Source: Cryptomeria japonica
Taxonomy: Eukaryota; Streptophyta; Pinopsida; Cupressales; Cupressaceae
DNA: 60,000 nucleotides
Reading direction: 5' to 3'
Assembly: GCF_030272615.1 (NCBI RefSeq)
Contig: NC_081409.1
Span: forward strand, 875,308,594 to 875,368,593
Under the pieces are notes generated by a model that worked only from the letters and a program-made list of their open reading frames with translations, searched no databases and had not been told where the DNA came from. The position numbers and the translations under genes are program-made. Below, piece after piece: positions 44,277-56,725 of this stretch (position 1 is the stretch's first letter; each line of letters opens with the position of its first letter).

Positions 44277-46174
44277 CAACCTCGCACTTTGACTCCTTAT
44301 CAAACAACTTTTGTGCTTACAAAATTCCCAAAACTCATCAATGTACTATAGGTGCTCCTCCCACATTTTGTTGTAGATAAAAATGTCATCAAAGAAGACA
44401 AGGACAAGATTTCTTAGTTGCTTGCAGGAAAAACTGATTCACGCATGACTAGAAATTCATTAGAGCGTTTGTCAAATCAAATGACATGATGAGAAACTCA
44501 TAGTGCTTGTAGTGACATTGAAAATCCGTCTTGTGAATGTCCTCCTCTTGAACTTTGATTTGATGGTAGTACAATTTGAGATCTATTTTTGAGAAATAGA
44601 TTGCTTTGTGAAGTTCATCTATCAACTCATCTATCTTGTGAATGATGTATTGGTTCTTGAAATTATTCTTGTTTAGTGCTATGTAATTGATGCACATTTG
44701 CGTTGTGCCATCCTTCTTCACCAAAATCATAGGGGAAGCAAAGGGACTTGAGCTACCCCATTTCTAGCAACTCCTTAATGGCCTTTTCAATTTTATCCTT
44801 ATATCTGCGAGGGTAGCCATACATAGTAGTGATGGTGAGATTAGCACCCTCCTCCAACTCAATGACGTGCTCAAACCCTTTGTTTGGCAGTCTCACTAGA
44901 GGAATGTTGCTAGATACTTTACTATGCTTGCCCAAGATACTCTATATGTCCATATGATATGCCTTTTTTCCTTTGGTGGATTTTCTTACAATTACCAAAC
45001 ATTGAGCTTCTCACACAACTTGCTTGTGGCAGAAAATCCTCTTTGTTCTCTTAGTCGACACAATCCTTGGGGCTTTATTTGTCATTCCCTGCAATACTAC
45101 CTCTTTTCTTTCCACGGAAACTTTAGTTCCATGGTTTGGAAGTTTTGTGTAATCTCTCTTAATGAGCGTAGCCATTGGGCACCTTGGACATATCTGTGTC
45201 TTCTATGTTGACAACAAACAAATCCTCGTTCATATTGTAATTATTGAATTATTGTATGCACACTCTACTTGTGATAGGATCATCTCCCAATTCCCTACCT
45301 TTTCATCCACCAAGTTAGAAACTATTCATCCAATCATTGCCTTAAAATCTTCTATCTTTGCATCCATCCTTGTCAAGTTTTTATTCTAAATATTGTTAAT
45401 CTTTACCCTTACTTCATCCAAAGTTATGGTATCAATCTCCTCTTTTGATGGATCCTCTTTGTAAAGAGTCTTTCCAAGAGTGATAAGATTTCTTTGCTTG
45501 CCTCTTGTTGAAGACCACACCATGATGTGACAAAATAATTTTGTAATAAATTATACAAAATAAATTCAATCAATGTGATTTTTTTTGTAGCTTACTAGAG
45601 CCTAAATCTCACTTCCCAAAAAGATCTCCAAGAATTTTGTTGCTTTTTGTAGCCTTGGGGGAAAATTTAATGGAAACCTAAGTTTTGCGACAAATCACAA
45701 AAATCAAATCTAGTCAATTTTGATTTTTTTATTGTAACTTACTTGGGGCCTAGATCTCACTTTCCAAAAAAAGCTCCAAGAATTTCAGCAATTTGTTGCT
45801 TTGGGAGCAAATATGGTGAAAAGCCTAATTTCCTAATAACTTTTCTAAAACTCCAAATTCCTCCAAAATAGGATTGTGATTGAATCAATGCAGCCTTGTT
45901 CAATCCTCCATGATTGAGGAATTGTTTATCTGATTTGCCTCCTTAGGAGTGAATTTTGCGAAAACTCTAGTTTTGCAATAACTTGTTGAATTTTGCTCTA
46001 AATGCCCTAAAATCTATATACTATAGTAGCTTCAGTATGGCTTTGAAAAGCACTTTAAAAATTAGAAAAAAATTCTCCAAAATTAGAGAGAGGTGTTTCT
46101 CAAAGTGATCTCCAAAATTAAAAAATTGCCTTTTTTTTGCCTTCATGATGCCAAGATCATGTTCTAATATCACT
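44277..46174 (-). pseudogene. GYP2 relic, segment 7: RT, protease region, gag and primer site
   Basis: Aligns with GYP1 from about 2765 upward. Minus-strand pieces include RT text [20 protein letters not shown] (44449-44730) and the RT N-terminus GFEHVIELEEGANLTITTMY (44753-44935). The gag part is shortened and barely recognisable. A mutated primer site, TGATATTAGAACAT on the minus strand, lies at 46159-46172. Stops and frameshifts throughout. Confidence 0.82.
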
Positions 46175-48086
46175 TGTAATGGACCAACTTGCACATTAAA
46201 AGAATATAATAGGAAATATGCTGCAAATACTTGATAATATTACGACACTTTGAGGGGCAACCTCCTAATCCACTTCAAGGGGGACACCTCCAATAGTCTT
46301 CAATAAGAACATAATACTCAATGTGATGATAATAACTAACTTTTACCTCCTATGTTTTACCATATTTATGCTCTAGATGCCACTTTGTTCAACTTAACTA
46401 CTTGTATAATACTATATTAATGATTATTTACGTAGTTAAAAGTTAAGATATATCCACACACTAACTACCTAACCCTATACAACTATAGGATTAAAAGCAT
46501 AGAAAATATATGGTCTAATGGATGGTTGGTATTGTGGCATGGTGGACTCTTGATCGCACATTGGAGTTTTGGCATGATGTAGGTGCTTTTGGGAGAAAGA
46601 TATGCTCATTGGAGCATATGGTTTTCTAGGAGTAGATGTTAAAACACGATGTCTTGTGGAGCTCTTGATTTTATAGTTGGAGCTTTGGTGATGATTTGTG
46701 TTAGTTGTCTTAGTATTGAGGACATTGGTCATGTGCTTGGGAGCTTCATGATAGTGTGGTGTTACTGGTTATAGGTGTTCATGGATATTTGGAGACTTGG
46801 GTGAAGTTGGAGCTCTCTTGGGTTTAGAGACATTTGTTGAGACAATTACTTTTTAGAGTTTTCAATAAGAAGATTGAGGAGCATACACTTATGTTGAATG
46901 TAAGTTCAACATGTATTTGATGAGGAGATTGTTCTCGGAAAGAGTCACGATGGTTTTGTGCATCTTGGAGGAGCAATCTCATTCCTTGGTCTTGGCCTAC
47001 TCAAAATATACTTATTTGATAGGTATTGCCCACCTTGTTTTTAAATGCATTTTGTTTTATGCTTTGTCTTTTCATGGAGATGAATGTTGAGCTATGGTTG
47101 TTAGCTCAGAAGGGTTCATTTGAGGAGTGTTTGGCATGCTTATCAATTTGTGCATATAAGTTTGTTTATGATGTCATTTATGAAGATTTTTTGGAGATGT
47201 TATTGGGCTTATTCTTGGCTTTGGGAGTGGATATTTGGTTTGATCTTACTTTGGCTAGAGAGGCTTACTTTGTAGTTGTTTATATAAGGTACATATGTTT
47301 CTTGGAGTTTGATCGATTGGATGTTGTTAAGGCATTTTACTTAGGGTTGTTAAGGAGGCCCAACTTGGCAAAACTTAGCAATTTGACGTGTTAGGAGAAA
47401 GCCAGGTTATGTGATATGACCAGTATGTTTTCTCTCTTTATTCTCTTTATTCTTGGAAAACTTGGAAGAGTTATGGTGACTTGTTGGAGATTATGCTATG
47501 GCCTTTTGTTGCATGTGTGGATCATTCTAAACTTTTTTGGGTACTACTTGGTTTTGATTATTAGCCACACCTCGGTTTGAGTGTTGATTGGTAGACTTGG
47601 TATACATTGATCTTTTGTTAGATTTGATATTACGTCATGTAGTGGAAGTTCTTGATGTGTACTTCATCAACAAGTTTTATATAGGGAGCTTATGATTATA
47701 GTTTATGGGTTGGATATGTTGTTGGCATGAGTTCTGATGTTTTGGATACCTTGGAGGTATAGATGGTTGGATGTATTAACATTTGTTGTGGTCTATTTCT
47801 AGTCATGTGGGATTTTTCTTTGGCAGCAACTTGTAGCCTTTGTTATCACTTGGATTTGATGCTTGTATTCTTTGCATTGGTGCATCTTCACCCTTTTTTC
47901 CCATACATGGCATGTTGTAGGACGAGAGGAGTTCTTGCTTGAGATGGTGGTAACCTTGGATGTTATTGCAAGTATCTTGATGGAGCACAAGAGCTTGTTG
48001 GATATTCATGCGATTTCATGGTTGGCTATGATGATTTATTTCATTGCTTGACCCTGATGCAATGTACATAACAAGTGGGAGATTGT
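46175..48086. other. Unassigned: GYP2 5' LTR start, then T/G-rich sequence
   Basis: TGTAATGGACC at 46175 is where the GYP2 5' LTR should begin, but its other end was not found. From about 46500 the sequence is rich in TTGG and GGAG words, including a 122-codon ORF at 47026-47394 of unknown and doubtful status. It ends with AAGTGGGAGATTG, a polypurine tract like that before copia LTRs. Confidence 0.4.
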
Positions 48087-48186
48087 TGGGAAAAGTTGTT
48101 CTACATCTTGCATAAAGCTTATAATGTAAACCTAGCTACAAGGCCTCTTCTACAAGAATCATATTATTACCGACTACCTTTTTAAT
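48087..48186 (+). repeat. Start of a copia-like LTR, interrupted by H
   Basis: TGTTGGGAAAAGTTGTTC follows a polypurine tract. Bases 48120-48175 (AGCTACAAGGCCTCTTCTAC, then AAGAATCATATTATT) recur inverted at about 58166-58220. TTAAT at 48182-48186 is the putative target duplication of H. Confidence 0.55.
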
Positions 48187-48633
48187 TTTAATGTCCCCTA
48201 TTTATAGGTTGTCAATTCCCAAAGGGAAACATACATTTTTACCTACCATGTTACAGTAATTACAAATTAATGACTAGGGTTGCTCATAGCACAATTAGGC
48301 ATTGTCCTTATTCAAGCGTAATCTTAATCCCCTTCTAATTCTCAACCCTGGATGGGGACTTGCTTGTCTAGGGTGCGATGATACCATCTCCCTCATGCAA
48401 CCCAGATTACTGTAACCTCAGTCCATTCATTCTTGGGGCCCACAGCCCAGATTTCAGGATCATGAGTTCTTTCACCCTCATGGCTCATCTATCATGAGAT
48501 GGTTTTACTCCCACTCCTCAGGAAAAGGGAATTAGAATTGGTTAAGAGCTTGGGACTGTAAATATGTCAATATCATGTTGTACTATGAATCTATATGAAA
48601 TTAAGTATGACTATCATACATATTGCAGTCTAT

Positions 48634-49051
48634 ATTAATATTACTATTAAATTCTGCTTAAGAACATTATCATGCTTCATACATTAAGCATACATATTAA
48701 ACACATCCCCATGCATACCACCAAGAACAATGATGTTACTGTCTGTAACTTAATAACATTTCTGATCTGATCTGATCCATGGCGTTGTCACTAGATGCTT
48801 TTGATTCCTTTCCTTTATATCTTTCAGTGTGAGGGAGAGGTCATTAATATTACTATTAAATTCTGCTTAAGAACATTATCATGCTTCATACATTAAGCAT
48901 ACATATTAAACACATCCCCATGCATACCACCAAGAACAATGATGTTACTGTCTGTAACTTAATAACATTTCTGATCTGATCTGATCCATGGCGTTGTCAC
49001 TAGATGCTTTTGATTCCTTTCCTTTATATCTTTCAGTGTGAGGGAGAGGTC
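48634..49051. repeat. 209-bp tandem duplication, copies apparently identical
   Basis: 48634-48842 and 48843-49051, beginning ATTAATATTACTATTAAATT and ending GAGGGAGAGGTC. I saw no difference between the copies, so the duplication is recent or an assembly artefact. Confidence 0.92.
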
Positions 49052-49448
49052 ACACCTTTATCATGTATGCCCTTTGGCAAGAGACACACCTTTTCACCAT
49101 TAGCACCCTTTTAAAGAGTGCAACTCTTCATTATTTCTGCCCTTTGAAAGGGACACAATGTAAGAACCCAACTTGGCTCTCCTCTGCTGACTGTTTCTTT
49201 TGAATGCAGTAGATTTGAATTTGTTTTGGTTTTTGAATGTTTATGGATTTTTTTTTGTTTTTTTGGTAATAATGAGCAATGATACAATACTGAAATAAAC
49301 TCCTATGCTTAAAATAATACTGAAACAATAATATTACTACTGGAATTAATTTACGAGACTATCAAGGGAATGTTTGTTTTGTTTTATGGCCAATATGCCT
49401 GAAAAACAAATTCATTACAATGTAAGATAAAAACCTGATTTTTGCTGT

Positions 49449-49606
49449 CCCAGTAGATGAAAAAATCTGCAAACTGCAAATTTTAATTTTTAAATTTTTT
49501 ACTGTTCACGTAGTACTGTAGCAGTCTCCCAGTAGATGAAAAAATCTGCAAACTGCAAATTTTAATTTTTAAATTTTTTACTGTTCACGTAGTATTGTAG
49601 CAGTCC
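49449..49606. repeat. 79-bp tandem duplication
   Basis: CCCAGTAGATGAAAAAATCT starts at 49449 and 49528. The copies differ at about one base. It is followed by shorter partial repeats of CTGTTCACG and CTGTAGCAGTCCGTACGGCGG-like words up to 49680. Confidence 0.88.
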
Positions 49607-50299
49607 ATACGGCGGCACTGTTCACGAGGTGCTGTAGCAGTCCGTACGGCGGTACTGTAGCAATTCGTACCGTACTTGTTAATCACCAAAATTTCTTCAA
49701 TAAATCTGCAATAATTTCTCATGAATTTATTCTTCAATTCTGTGCAATTAGATGCAAATAAGACCTCTAAATGAAGTCTTCCTGAAACCAAATATCACTG
49801 AATATTTCATCAGCTCAGATGGTGAACATTGAAGCAACTACGTCCTCCAATGGTGGCTGAAAACCCTAGTCTCCAGAGCAAAACCCTTTCAATTTCACAA
49901 TGTCAAAATAAAATAGCCATCCTCTTCTTTCCAAACTCAACGCTATATATCCTTTTTTTGCAAATCATACCCTAATCCTCTTAATTACAATTTTGCTTGT
50001 AGTTTCATTTAATTTCACTTTGGGTGTCAAAACGATTTAATCATTAAATGGGCATTTAATTTTAATATTTCAATAGTCTGGCTCAGATAATTTAATTAAA
50101 AACATGGCTCCGTCTAATGATGAGTTGACCCTCAAGTTAAGTGATTATAATATAAAGTCACTTTATAACTTTATTATTAAATCACTTAATAATAAATGCT
50201 AAGTTATTCAAACTTGTCTAACTCCACGAATATTTTGAATTTAGCTATGCCGTCTGAAACTGGAGCTCACCAGTTGACCACCCATATGACCGTGATGTC

Positions 50300-50345
50300 T
50301 GCTAAAAATAGCATGGGTCCATCTCCAACTGCTAAAAATAGCCTG
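50300..50345. repeat. Two micro-hairpins in H, TGCTA type
   Basis: TGCTA / TAGCA (50300-50313, AAAA loop) and GCTA / TAGC (50331-50342). Confidence 0.65.
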
Positions 50346-50548
50346 GCCAAGCCAAACTCAAAGCAAAACTCATCATAAACAAACTCTGGCAACCCAGAAG
50401 TGTACTCTGCTCTGTCCCCGGAAGATCTCCACGCCAAGGTGACCCTCTATCCAATCCTACTAGCCTACGAGGGTCTTTGATAGGCTAATCACAAGCTAGA
50501 GTGATGTCTCTAGCTAGAAGGGGACATCACACACAACCTTTGACAATC

Positions 50549-50606
50549 AGATCTGCACTTCTTATTTAAATCAGACCTGCACTTCTTATTTAAATCAGAC
50601 CTGCAC
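50549..50606. repeat. 24-bp tandem repeat in H
   Basis: CAGAYCTGCACTTCTTATTT, then AAAT, two full copies and a partial third. Confidence 0.85.
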
Positions 50607-51349
50607 TGATTCCCAATTATCCCCGCTTCAAAATGAGCTCTCATCTCCCTTTTATACCTCATATTTGGGGGAGACGCAACTTATCATTTCATGCCTTTTG
50701 ACCATTCATTAACTTCAATCAAATTTTATTTATATTTAATTATATTTTTTTATATTTTAATTTAATTTTAATTTTTATTCTTTTCTATTTTAATTTTATT
50801 ATTATTATTCATTATTAAATTACATTTCAAAGTGGGGACATATTGTGATGTCTTCACACATCGTCCCATTGCAAATGGGGACCTCCACTTTTCGCTTTTT
50901 AGAGTAGAAGTTTTGCCTAATTTCCTAGTGTTTGCCTTTTGCTGATGAGAGGGTTTTGAATTTTGAATAGGATCATCTGTTTGAAATGTCAAATATTAGA
51001 GTGATCTTGCGTTTTGCCCAAGTCTAGGGGTTTCCTTAGGGTTTTGATTTATTCTTGCTAAGTGTTGAGTTTCAATTTTGCCTTGACATTTGAGTGTAAA
51101 TACGTATTTGAATGTCCTCGTTGGTGATGTTTAAATGGCTAGGTGTTTTAGGTTCTTTAGGAGTTGTTTTCTCGCTTCTAGGAGGTTGTTCAAGTTGATT
51201 TTGCACTTTATCTGGATAGGTTTCCTTGTGTTTCACTCAAATTTTGATGAATTTGCTTAAGTCCCGATGCGTAACGATGGAATTTTAAGTGTCCAGATGA
51301 TTTTGAGTGGTTAAATTATTAAATTCCTGATGAAAATTCATGTTCTAAG

Positions 51350-51985
51350 AGTCAAAATGTCAAAATTCCTGATGGGAGGTGTCTTTCCCCCACATTTCCG
51401 ATGACCCATGATTTTCCCCCACTCAAAATCCTGACTGGTGGTGACTTTGGATTCCTGATGGACCCAATTTTTCCCCCACTCATTATCCAGACATGGGGTG
51501 ATTTTCCACTAGAGGTAAAAATTTGAGTAAGTGTGGGAATTCTTGCCGACAACCCATGCTTTTCCACTAGGACTCCGGATGGCTTTGATGACGACTAAAA
51601 TGATGATTCCTGATGCCTATCGATTTTCCACCAAGATTTTTATGACGAGATTTTAAGGATATTTGTGTGGATTGAGATTCCAGATACAAGGCGAATTTCC
51701 ACCATGATGATTTTGATGATTTTTTAGGTCCGGATAACTGTCCAGACAGGGGTCGATTTTCCCCAAAGGTGATTTTTTGAGCCGAATGACATAATTTAGT
51801 CTGGATTTTGACTCCAGACTTGGATCGATTTTCCTTTGGAGGCATTTTTGTGCAAGTTTGATGAGATTTTATTGGGATTTTTATCCCAATGCGGATCGAT
51901 TTTCCCCAGATGTGCATTTTTAAATATTTTAATTATTTTAATTTGGATTTTTTAATCCAAATTTGGATTGATTTTCCCCATGGGT
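51350..51985. repeat. Degenerate GATTTTCCCC repeat array of element E
   Basis: About a dozen units of the form CCTGATGG...GATTTTCCCC(A)C, spaced roughly 35-70 bp, for example near 51365, 51400, 51455, 51560, 51620, 51690, 51740 and 51810. A related group (CCGGATGGGG...GGATTTCCACC) reappears at 55905-56100. Confidence 0.7.
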
Positions 51986-53224
51986 CAATTTTGATCCAAA
52001 TTTTAAAATCTTTTAAATAAATTGACCCAAATTTAATTGTTTTTACAAGTGTTGACGATTATTTAAAAATAAAAACAATTATTTAATGACTTGCAATTTA
52101 AAAATTAAAAATAAAATATTCTTAGGCAAGTTGATTTCCAACACAAGTGTAAAAGTGCAAATGTTTTATCTCACATTGGTTGTGTGGTGAAAACTCAAGG
52201 TGAAAACATGTTTAAAGAGGGGTGACCAACATTAAAATATCATTATATTTGTTGAGTGTGATTGCTAAGTTGCTGATTTGGGTGATTTTCTCTAGCTGGG
52301 CGATTTTGGTGAAGTGTCTACTTGACACATTTGGAGCTGAATGTTAGTTTTGTTGTTCATTTTCTACCTATTCCTAGCTGGGCGATATTTCTTGGCACCC
52401 ATTGGAGCAAGTTTTTGAGAGTAATTTTCAGATTTGGGAGGTGGCACCACTTCTCCAAGTGGGGCAATTTTATTTGGGAGATCATTCTTCCCCATTTTTG
52501 GTGCATTTCCTCCATAGTTGTGGGCTTCCATTGTTGCTCCTTGCTATTATAATTTTCAGACCTGAGTTGTTCTCCATTGCTGAAGATTATTTGGATTCCA
52601 TTGTTGGCTGGGAACACATTTTCAGAATTATTCTTCATTGCCCAGCTTTTCCACACTAAGGTGATTTTGCTTGGAGGTGATTTTGTGAAAGTTTTGGAGC
52701 AGTTTCAGACCTTATAATCGCTGTTGCAAGCCTGAGACACCATTGCTAAGGGCTGTCCTCAGAAATTTTTCATTTCCAGCCACTTGCCCACTTGAGAAAT
52801 TTCACTTGTGCATCATCCTTATGAGTTTTTTGGGCATTTGGTGGAGCTTCCATTGCTGATCTAAGTCTGAAACATCATTTTCAGATTTGTCTTCAGACTT
52901 AGATATTCATTACCAGCCCTTTGTTTGTGCCTAGATTTGACAAACTTCACTTTGGGAAGGTGAAATCCATCAAATACAAGTTTTTCCTATGATTGCGACA
53001 AGTTTAAACTGTTATAACAAATTGGTTGAATGTGAGCTACTTTATCAAAAAAGAAATTAACTTGATGCTTGAAGACTTTGTTGTCCTTGAGGACCACATA
53101 CCTCTCCCACGTTTAATTTTTCTACTTCCTGTAAGGCTTGCTTGTTCTGAAACCCCTGTTTCTCTCATTGTACCCATTTATGCACATTGATACTGTGTTC
53201 ATGATGATAGCCTTATGATTAGGA

Positions 53225-53575
53225 TTGTTGATTATTGGTTTCAGATATGATGCTCTTTCCCTAGAGTTTTGGTTTCCATATGTCTTTGAAAAGATTGTGA
53301 AATTGCCAGAAACTGTAGTGCATGTATCAAGACCACGTCATGGAACACGCCTCTTGATGTATGCAAGGATTAGTGTTGAATTAGATCTACCTTCCCGATG
53401 CCAAAAAGCTTTTACTTTAAGGCTGGTGAATTTTGAATGGGTTCAAGCTTTAGATTATGAGAGCCTGCCTTTAAAAGGTAGGCAATGCCATGAATATGGC
53501 CGTCTAATTTGGGAATGCTCCACACTTCAGGAAAAGATTGCGAAGGAAAGAATAGAGATAATGAGGGATTCATGA
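53225..53575 (+). pseudogene. DUF4283/zinc-knuckle ORF fragment (LINE ORF1-like)
   Basis: The middle reads ARISVELDLPSRCQKAFTLR and then CHEYGRLIWEC, close to the DUF4283 plus CCHC-like motif (RCRRCHEYGH type) common in plant LINE-associated and domesticated proteins. Only about 110 residues are open. The N-terminal part of the domain is absent or shifted, so this is a fragment. Confidence 0.65.
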
Positions 53576-53749
53576 CACCTAAGAAAAAGTAAACCATTAG
53601 GAATAAAAATCTAGAGATACAAAGCAATAATAGAATGGAGGAAAGAGTTTCTTCCCAAAACAAAGAAAGAAACAATCCAGGAAACACAATTTCAGCTTAT
53701 AAGAGGGGAGAATACGGATGGAACACTTGAAGCCTACCATTGCAGAAGG

Positions 53750-54385
53750 GACTTGGAAAAAATCTTAAAGAATCTGATGAAAACCAAAATACCTTTAAGT
53801 CCTCATGAGGAGCAACAAAAACTAGGATGATCAAGCTCTAAGCAGGAAGGCAATAGAAAAAATTTACTACACACATACAAAAGCTTTGAAGAAGATGACA
53901 GAAGAGTACAGAGGCCAAATGGGTTTGTTGCCTTACAAATAGTAGACTTGGAAGATGTGGCAACATGACGCCAATCTCAGTTGGATGATATCTTGGCAGG
54001 CACTACAAGCTCTATGGTTAGTCAATCAAGATTAGTTGATATAGGTCCATAAAGAGGTCTCTCTACAGAAACTGATGAAAACTCTTGGAGAATCTGATGT
54101 AAAACCAAATACCTTTAGGTCCTTGTGAGGAAGAAAAATTAGGAGGATCAAGCTCCAAGCAGGAAGGCAATATAAAACTTCTACTACACACATGCAAAAG
54201 CTCTGAGCAAGATGACAGGGGAATAGGGAAGCCAAATGTGTTTGTTGCCTTACAAACAACAAACTTGGCAGATGTGGCAACATGGCATAAATCTTAGTTC
54301 GATGATATCTTGGCAGCCAATAAAGGACCTGTGGTTAGTCAATGAAGATTAGTTAATATCAGTCCATAAGAGGTCTCTTTGCTAC
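53750..54385. repeat. Tandem duplication of about 310 bp
   Basis: Two diverged copies share AAAACCAAAATACCTTTA, GCAGGAAGGCAATA, TTGTTGCCTTACAAA and GATGATATCTTGGCAG in the same order. Identity is roughly 85 percent by eye. Confidence 0.75.
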
Positions 54386-54629
54386 AAACTTCTCCTCAAA
54401 CTCATGGGTAGCTTTCAAGGAGGGAGCCTCATTTGTCAGATGATAAACCACAATGCCGTTGGATTACCTGGTCCAACAAGAGTTAAAAAAAAGAATAATA
54501 TTGGTCCTAGGATCAACAAATTCCAAACTGCTTCTCAACAATTCAACCTAAATGTTGTCTTGTTCTTGGAGTTTCTCACTGAAGTGGGAGCAAACCAAGG
54601 CAATCACTTCTTGCATGCATTGATTTTGC

Positions 54630-54716
54630 ATGAATATATGTTTTTTGCATGCATGCATGCTTTCATTGCTTTTTCATGCATGCATGTATGCTTTCATTGC
54701 TTTTTCATGCATGCAT
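54630..54716. repeat. GCATGCATGC-rich tandem repeat
   Basis: TTTTTCATGCATGCATG and CTTTCATTGC alternate about two and a half times. Alternating purine-pyrimidine runs of this kind also form palindromes. Confidence 0.8.
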
Positions 54717-56717
54717 AAATACATATTACATGCCCTTAGAAATTGCTACATGCAAAGTAAAAACTAACTTATAAAAAAAAATGTCAATAGTTAAATGACC
54801 AATTTATTGAGGTTGCAGGTTGTCTTTAGATATCGGGCAGCCATTGTTGGATCTTGGAAGGGTGTCTTTAGACTTAAAGAACTAAAAATCAGGTTTTTTG
54901 GGCATTTGGTGGAGCTTACATTGCTGATCTAAGTCTGAAACTTCACTTTCAGATTTGTCTTCAGACTTAGATATTCATTACCAGCCCTTTGTTTGTGCCT
55001 AGATTTGACAAACTGCACTTTGGGAAGGTGAAATTTATCAAATACAAGTGTTTCCTATGACTGCGACAAGTTTAAATGACTGATTTATTGAGGTTGCCGG
55101 TTGTCTTCAGACATTGGGCAGCCATTGTTGGATCTTGGAAGGGTGTCTTTAGACTTTAAGAACTAAAAATCAGACTTTTTTACACCCTTTTCCAAGCATT
55201 GTAGTATACTTCCGAGCACCAATTTTGATATTTTTCTGAGTATACTAGTTTGTTTTCAGACTGAAACTTCATTCCCAGCCCTTTGTTTGTGCCCAGATGT
55301 AACCATTTATGATTTTTGAGGGGCAAAATAATTCAAATGCAAGCATGTGGCATGGCTGTGACCACTTCCAACCATTGATATTCATAATTTTCAGTGTGTC
55401 TTCAGACTTTTTGGAGCCATTTTCAGACTTTTAGAGGGTGTATTCAGACTTAGGAATAAAAAATTAGACTTCAATACACCATTTTCTGAGTATTTTCAGA
55501 CATTGGAGGGCGTATTCAGACTCAATCCTCAAAAAATCAAACTTTTATTGCAACTTTGATATAAAAAATCAGTCACTTTTTGAGTGTTTTCAGACCTCCA
55601 AGTGATATTTCCAGACTTGGACATTCATTTTTGGGCTCCAAATACTTGATTTTTTGAGTTTAGAGGGGTGTCTTCAAACTTGTTTATTGTGATCAGACTT
55701 ATCCTAAGTTTGAAAAATCAGGTTTTCTTGAGGAGAATCTTCTAGACTTCAATTCGGACCTTCACATTTTCCAGAATTGGTGCCACAATTTTCTAAGACT
55801 ACCTATCACAAGTTGGGAAAAATGTCAAGAACAAAGTCTTGATGGTGTCTGGATGTCCACTCCATCGAATGGTGATCAAATCTCCACAAGATTTTCAAGG
55901 ACAATGAGTCCGGATGGGGTTGGATTTCCACCGAAGGGCGGAATTACAAAGGAAAGAAGTTGTCCAGATAGGCATCAAATTTCCACCAAGTCAAGAAATG
56001 AACATAGATAATGCGGATGTTTTGAGAATTGATCCGATAGATGCCATTTACCGGGGTGGGAACGACTGTTCGTATGCGGATGGATTTCCCACCAAGGTTG
56101 AAATTAGGTTTATCATATTGGTGTTTGATTCAATGTTTATTTGTTTTGCAGGACTGTTATGACGAAAGGAAGATCAACACTTCAAAGATTGGATGAGGAT
56201 TTTCGGATAGAGATTCCAAAAAGTGAAGATGAGGACTAGATCAATCATCAAGAGGGCTTCACCTTGACGATGAACAAATGAAGGAAAGCGAGTTCAAGAT
56301 ATGAGCACAAGGGGATTTCACATCAAGAAATCTGGAACTACATCATGGAATTCCAATATCAAAGAGCACCAAGGAAGGAATTCAAGATTTTAACATTAGG
56401 ATGAATGCAAAGTATATCATAAGGAATTCCAAACATTATGAAGAAGAGGAATGTTCAAGGCAAATTGATAAGTGTACAAGGCAAGCTGAGTTGGCATCGT
56501 AGTCACCATTCATTCAATCAAAGTGTGCCAAGTCAACATTCATTCAAGGAGGGAATAGGTGACACATGGCACTACATCAAATATTATTTATCTTACCTAC
56601 CCTCGTTTCTTATTGGCCAATGTAATGGTGGTTGTAACAAACTCTAATTAGGGTTTTACCTTGTAATCTTGGTCGTTGATCTTGAATTAATCTGAGCCAT
56701 TCATTTCTTTTGAGGCT

Positions 56718-56725
56718 CTATATAA
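56718..56725 (+). promoter_or_regulatory. Putative TATA box of element E
   Basis: CTATATAAACCCC, then CATTGCCTCTCATTTGTAAG, about 840 bp before the element end. Confidence 0.55.

Larger units (their letters stand above)
48187..50840 (+). mobile_element. H: long LTR, interrupted near its end by E
   Basis: Starts TTTAATGTCCCC (TG mutated to TT) and resembles X over its first few hundred bases. It seems to continue past E: 50831-50840 reads AGTGGGGACA and 57559-57568 reads TGACATTACA, so without E and its duplication the end would read GGGGACATTACA. Flanks TTAAT (48182-48186) and TTAAC (57569-57573) match at four of five. An alternative LTR end is GGGGACATCACA at about 50533. No gene inside. 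Confidence 0.5.
53000..54790 (+). mobile_element. LINE-like insertion inside element E
   Basis: The flanking E sequence (GACAAGTTTAAA before; TTAAATGACCAATTTATTG after) is a split version of a stretch found whole at 55060-55090. The insert ends with a run of nine A at about 54772 and carries an ORF1-like fragment, both typical of non-LTR elements. Any target duplication is too diverged to define. A tandem pair of about 310 bp (53750-54380) lies within. Confidence 0.5.

Noticed and set aside
47026-47394. 122-codon ORF with many Leu, Phe and Cys
   Set aside because: Composition follows the T-rich strand, no motif is recognised, and the surroundings look like old retroelement sequence.
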